Part shown: positions 6,323-7,892 of the stretch, piece after piece
Layout of the letters: every line of letters starts with the position of its first letter
Numbering within the stretch: the stretch's first letter is position 1
Source: Rhizobiaceae bacterium
GTDB taxonomy: Bacteria; Pseudomonadota; Alphaproteobacteria; Rhizobiales; Rhizobiaceae
Assembly (NCBI GenBank): GCA_028865845.1
Contig: JAGWJK010000164.1
Location: 1-7,892, forward strand
Length of the DNA stretch: 7,892 nucleotides
Direction: 5' to 3'
Notes under the pieces: model-generated
The model's database searches: none
Told to the model about the DNA's origin: nothing
Seen by the model: only the letters and a program-made list of their open reading frames with translations
Position numbers and translations under genes: made by a program

Positions 6323-7892
6323 TCAGAAGACCTGGCGCAGGATGACGAAGAGCACGAAGGCGATCGCGATCGATGCCGGCAGGGTCAGTATCCAGGCCAT
6401 CAGCATGTTGCGCACGGTCGACCATTGCAGGCCCGAACCATTGGCGGCCATGGTGCCGGCCACACCCGACGACAGAACGTGGGTGGTCGAAACGGGCAGG
6501 CCGAGGTGGTCGGCCATGCCGATAGTCAGCATGGCGACGACTTCGGCGGCAGCACCCTGGCCGTAGGTCAGGTGCGTCTTGCCGATCTTTTCGCCGACGG
6601 TGACGACGATGCGCTTCCAGCCGACCATGGTGCCAAGGCCAAGTGCCAGGGCGACGGCGACCTTGACCCAGAGCGGGATGAACTTGGTCGCGTTGTCGAC
6701 CGAGGCGTGATACTGCGTCACGGCCTTGAGGTCGTCGGCGCTCATCGGCAGCAGCTTCTGCTTGTCGATCAGCTTCAGTGCTTCGCCGATCAGGTAGATG
6801 TCGTTACGAACGTTGCCGACGAGGCCGTTCGGCAGCTTCTCGATCGACGGATAGGCCGCGACTTCGACGCTGGTGGCATGGATATAGGCCTGCAGCGCCG
6901 GGGTGGTGGCGTCGGTCCAGGTCTTGCTCTTGACCGCATCGCTGACGGCAGCTTTCGGATCGGCCGGAGTGGCGACACCGGGCTTTACGTACTTGCCGAG
7001 TGCGGTTTCGACCTGTGCGGACGCGGTCTTATAGGCTTCGAGATAGTTGATGTCGGGCGTGCGGTTCAGCGCGAATGCCGTCGGTACAAGACCGATGAGG
7101 ATGAGCATGATCAAGCCCATGCCCTTCTGGCCGTCGTTCGAGCCGTGGGCGAAGCTGACGCCGGTGCAGGTGAAGATCAGCAGGACGCGGATCCACAGCG
7201 GCGGCGGGGCGTTGGTCTTCGGCGCTTCGTAGAGCGCTTTGTTGCGGATCAATACCTTGGCGACCAGCAGCAGAAGCGCCGAAAGGCCGAAGCCGACGAT
7301 CGGCGAAACCAGCAGGGACATGCCGACGCTGCTTGCCTGCGACCAGTCGACGCCGCTCGTGGCGGAGCCGGCCGGCGCCAGGAACTGGTTGGCAAGGCCG
7401 ACGCCAATGATCGAACCGACGAGCGTGTGCGAGCTCGAGGCCGGCAAACCGAGATACCAGGTGCCGAGGTTCCAGATGATGGCGGCGGTGAGCAGCGCGA
7501 AGACCATGGCGAGACCGGAACCGGAGCCGACCTGCAGGATCAGCTCGACGGGCAGCAGCGCCAGGATGCCGAAGGCAACTGCGCCGGTGGAGGTCAGAAC
7601 GCCGAGGAAGTTGAAGAAGCCCGACCAGATGACGGCGAATTCGGCCGGCAGCGAGCGGGTGTAGATGACGGTGGCGACGGCATTCGCCGTGTCGTGGAAA
7701 CCGTTAACGAATTCGAAACCAAGCGCGATCAGCAATGCGAGGCCGAGCAGGATCCACGGAACAGCGGTTGCGCTGGTCAGATCGCGTCCGAGGGCATAGG
7801 CAACGTAGGCAAGGCCGGCGAGAACGACGACGCCGAACAGCGGCAAAAACCACTTGGCACCACCGCCTGAGCTGTGAATCGGGTGGCTGGAG
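6323..7892 (-). CDS. pit: PitA-type low-affinity inorganic phosphate transporter, 5'-truncated by the window edge
   Basis: Inner-membrane proton-coupled phosphate (metal-phosphate) symporter of the PiT family. Numbering from the Leu codon at 7846-7844, the N-terminal signature VNGFHDTANAVA is at 47-58, GLPASSSHTLVG at 133-144, the second signature FAHGSNDGQKGMG at 232-244, and GLPVSTTHVLSSGVAG at 449-464. Both Asp residues of the paired signatures are present (51, 238). About ten hydrophobic segments flank a hydrophilic central loop (about 262-390), as in E. coli PitA. The frame stays open upstream of the TTG at 7846 to the window edge (adding ...HSSGGGAKWF), so TTG is an internal Leu and the true start lies beyond base 7892. 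It is convergent with the MucR-like gene and shares its terminator. No accessory DUF47 gene is visible; it could lie outside. Confidence 0.95.
   Translation of the reverse strand, partial: SSHPIHSSGGGAKWFLPLFGVVVLAGLAYVAYALGRDLTSATAVPWILLGLALLIALGFEFVNGFHDTANAVATVIYTRSLPAEFAVIWSGFFNFLGVLTSTGAVAFGILALLPVELILQVGSGSGLAMVFALLTAAIIWNLGTWYLGLPASSSHTLVGSIIGVGLANQFLAPAGSATSGVDWSQASSVGMSLLVSPIVGFGLSALLLLVAKVLIRNKALYEAPKTNAPPPLWIRVLLIFTCTGVSFAHGSNDGQKGMGLIMLILIGLVPTAFALNRTPDINYLEAYKTASAQVETALGKYVKPGVATPADPKAAVSDAVKSKTWTDATTPALQAYIHATSVEVAAYPSIEKLPNGLVGNVRNDIYLIGEALKLIDKQKLLPMSADDLKAVTQYHASVDNATKFIPLWVKVAVALALGLGTMVGWKRIVVTVGEKIGKTHLTYGQGAAAEVVAMLTIGMADHLGLPVSTTHVLSSGVAGTMAANGSGLQWSTVRNMLMAWILTLPASIAIAFVLFVILRQVF

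Noticed and set aside
7844..7846. TTG as the start of the phosphate transporter
   Set aside because: The frame continues without a stop to the window edge and no ribosome binding site supports TTG; it is read as internal Leu.
6425..7870. 481-codon open frame on the plus strand opposite the transporter
   Set aside because: It is wholly antisense to a clear PiT gene. Its protein is a featureless Asp/Arg/Gln/Gly-rich chain without domains or membrane segments, as expected from GC-rich codon bias.

Overview
The window looks like chromosomal or large-replicon DNA of a GC-rich alphaproteobacterium, most likely a Rhizobiales member close to Rhizobium. This rests on the combination of a MucR/Ros-type zinc-finger regulator, an IalB-family periplasmic protein and an alphaproteobacterial style of YadA-like adhesin, together with strong GC bias at third codon positions. 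The species call is inference; no rRNA or other taxonomic marker is present.

Layout: (1) Positions 2-4129 (+) hold the 3' part of a very large trimeric autotransporter adhesin gene. It is already open at the left edge, so the signal peptide and true start lie outside. Its visible part runs from a 17-residue Asn/Gly repeat domain through alternating YadA-type head and neck modules to a short stalk and a C-terminal membrane anchor. (2) Positions 4138-4740 (+) encode a secreted IalB-family protein, starting 8 bases after the adhesin stop. (3) Positions 4740-5645 (+) encode a single-pass membrane protein of unrecognised family, overlapping the previous stop by one base. (4) About 5739-6194 (+) encodes a MucR/Ros-like regulator with a Cys-Asp-His-His zinc-finger pattern. 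(5) A bidirectional terminator near 6266-6293 separates this rightward block from (6) a leftward PitA-type phosphate transporter gene (6323 to beyond 7892), whose 5' end is also cut off.

The first three genes are packed so tightly that they almost certainly form one operon. It pairs an outer-membrane adhesin with a soluble periplasmic (IalB-like) protein and an inner-membrane-anchored protein with a periplasmic domain. This set would span the envelope and might be a dedicated assembly or stability module for the adhesin, analogous in logic to the SadB-SadA pairing in enterobacteria. That role is inference. The MucR-like gene may be the fourth gene of the operon or have its own promoter; MucR proteins in rhizobia control surface polysaccharide and attachment traits, so a regulatory link is plausible. 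The phosphate transporter is convergent and functionally separate. I saw no tRNA, rRNA, CRISPR array, insertion sequence or attachment site.
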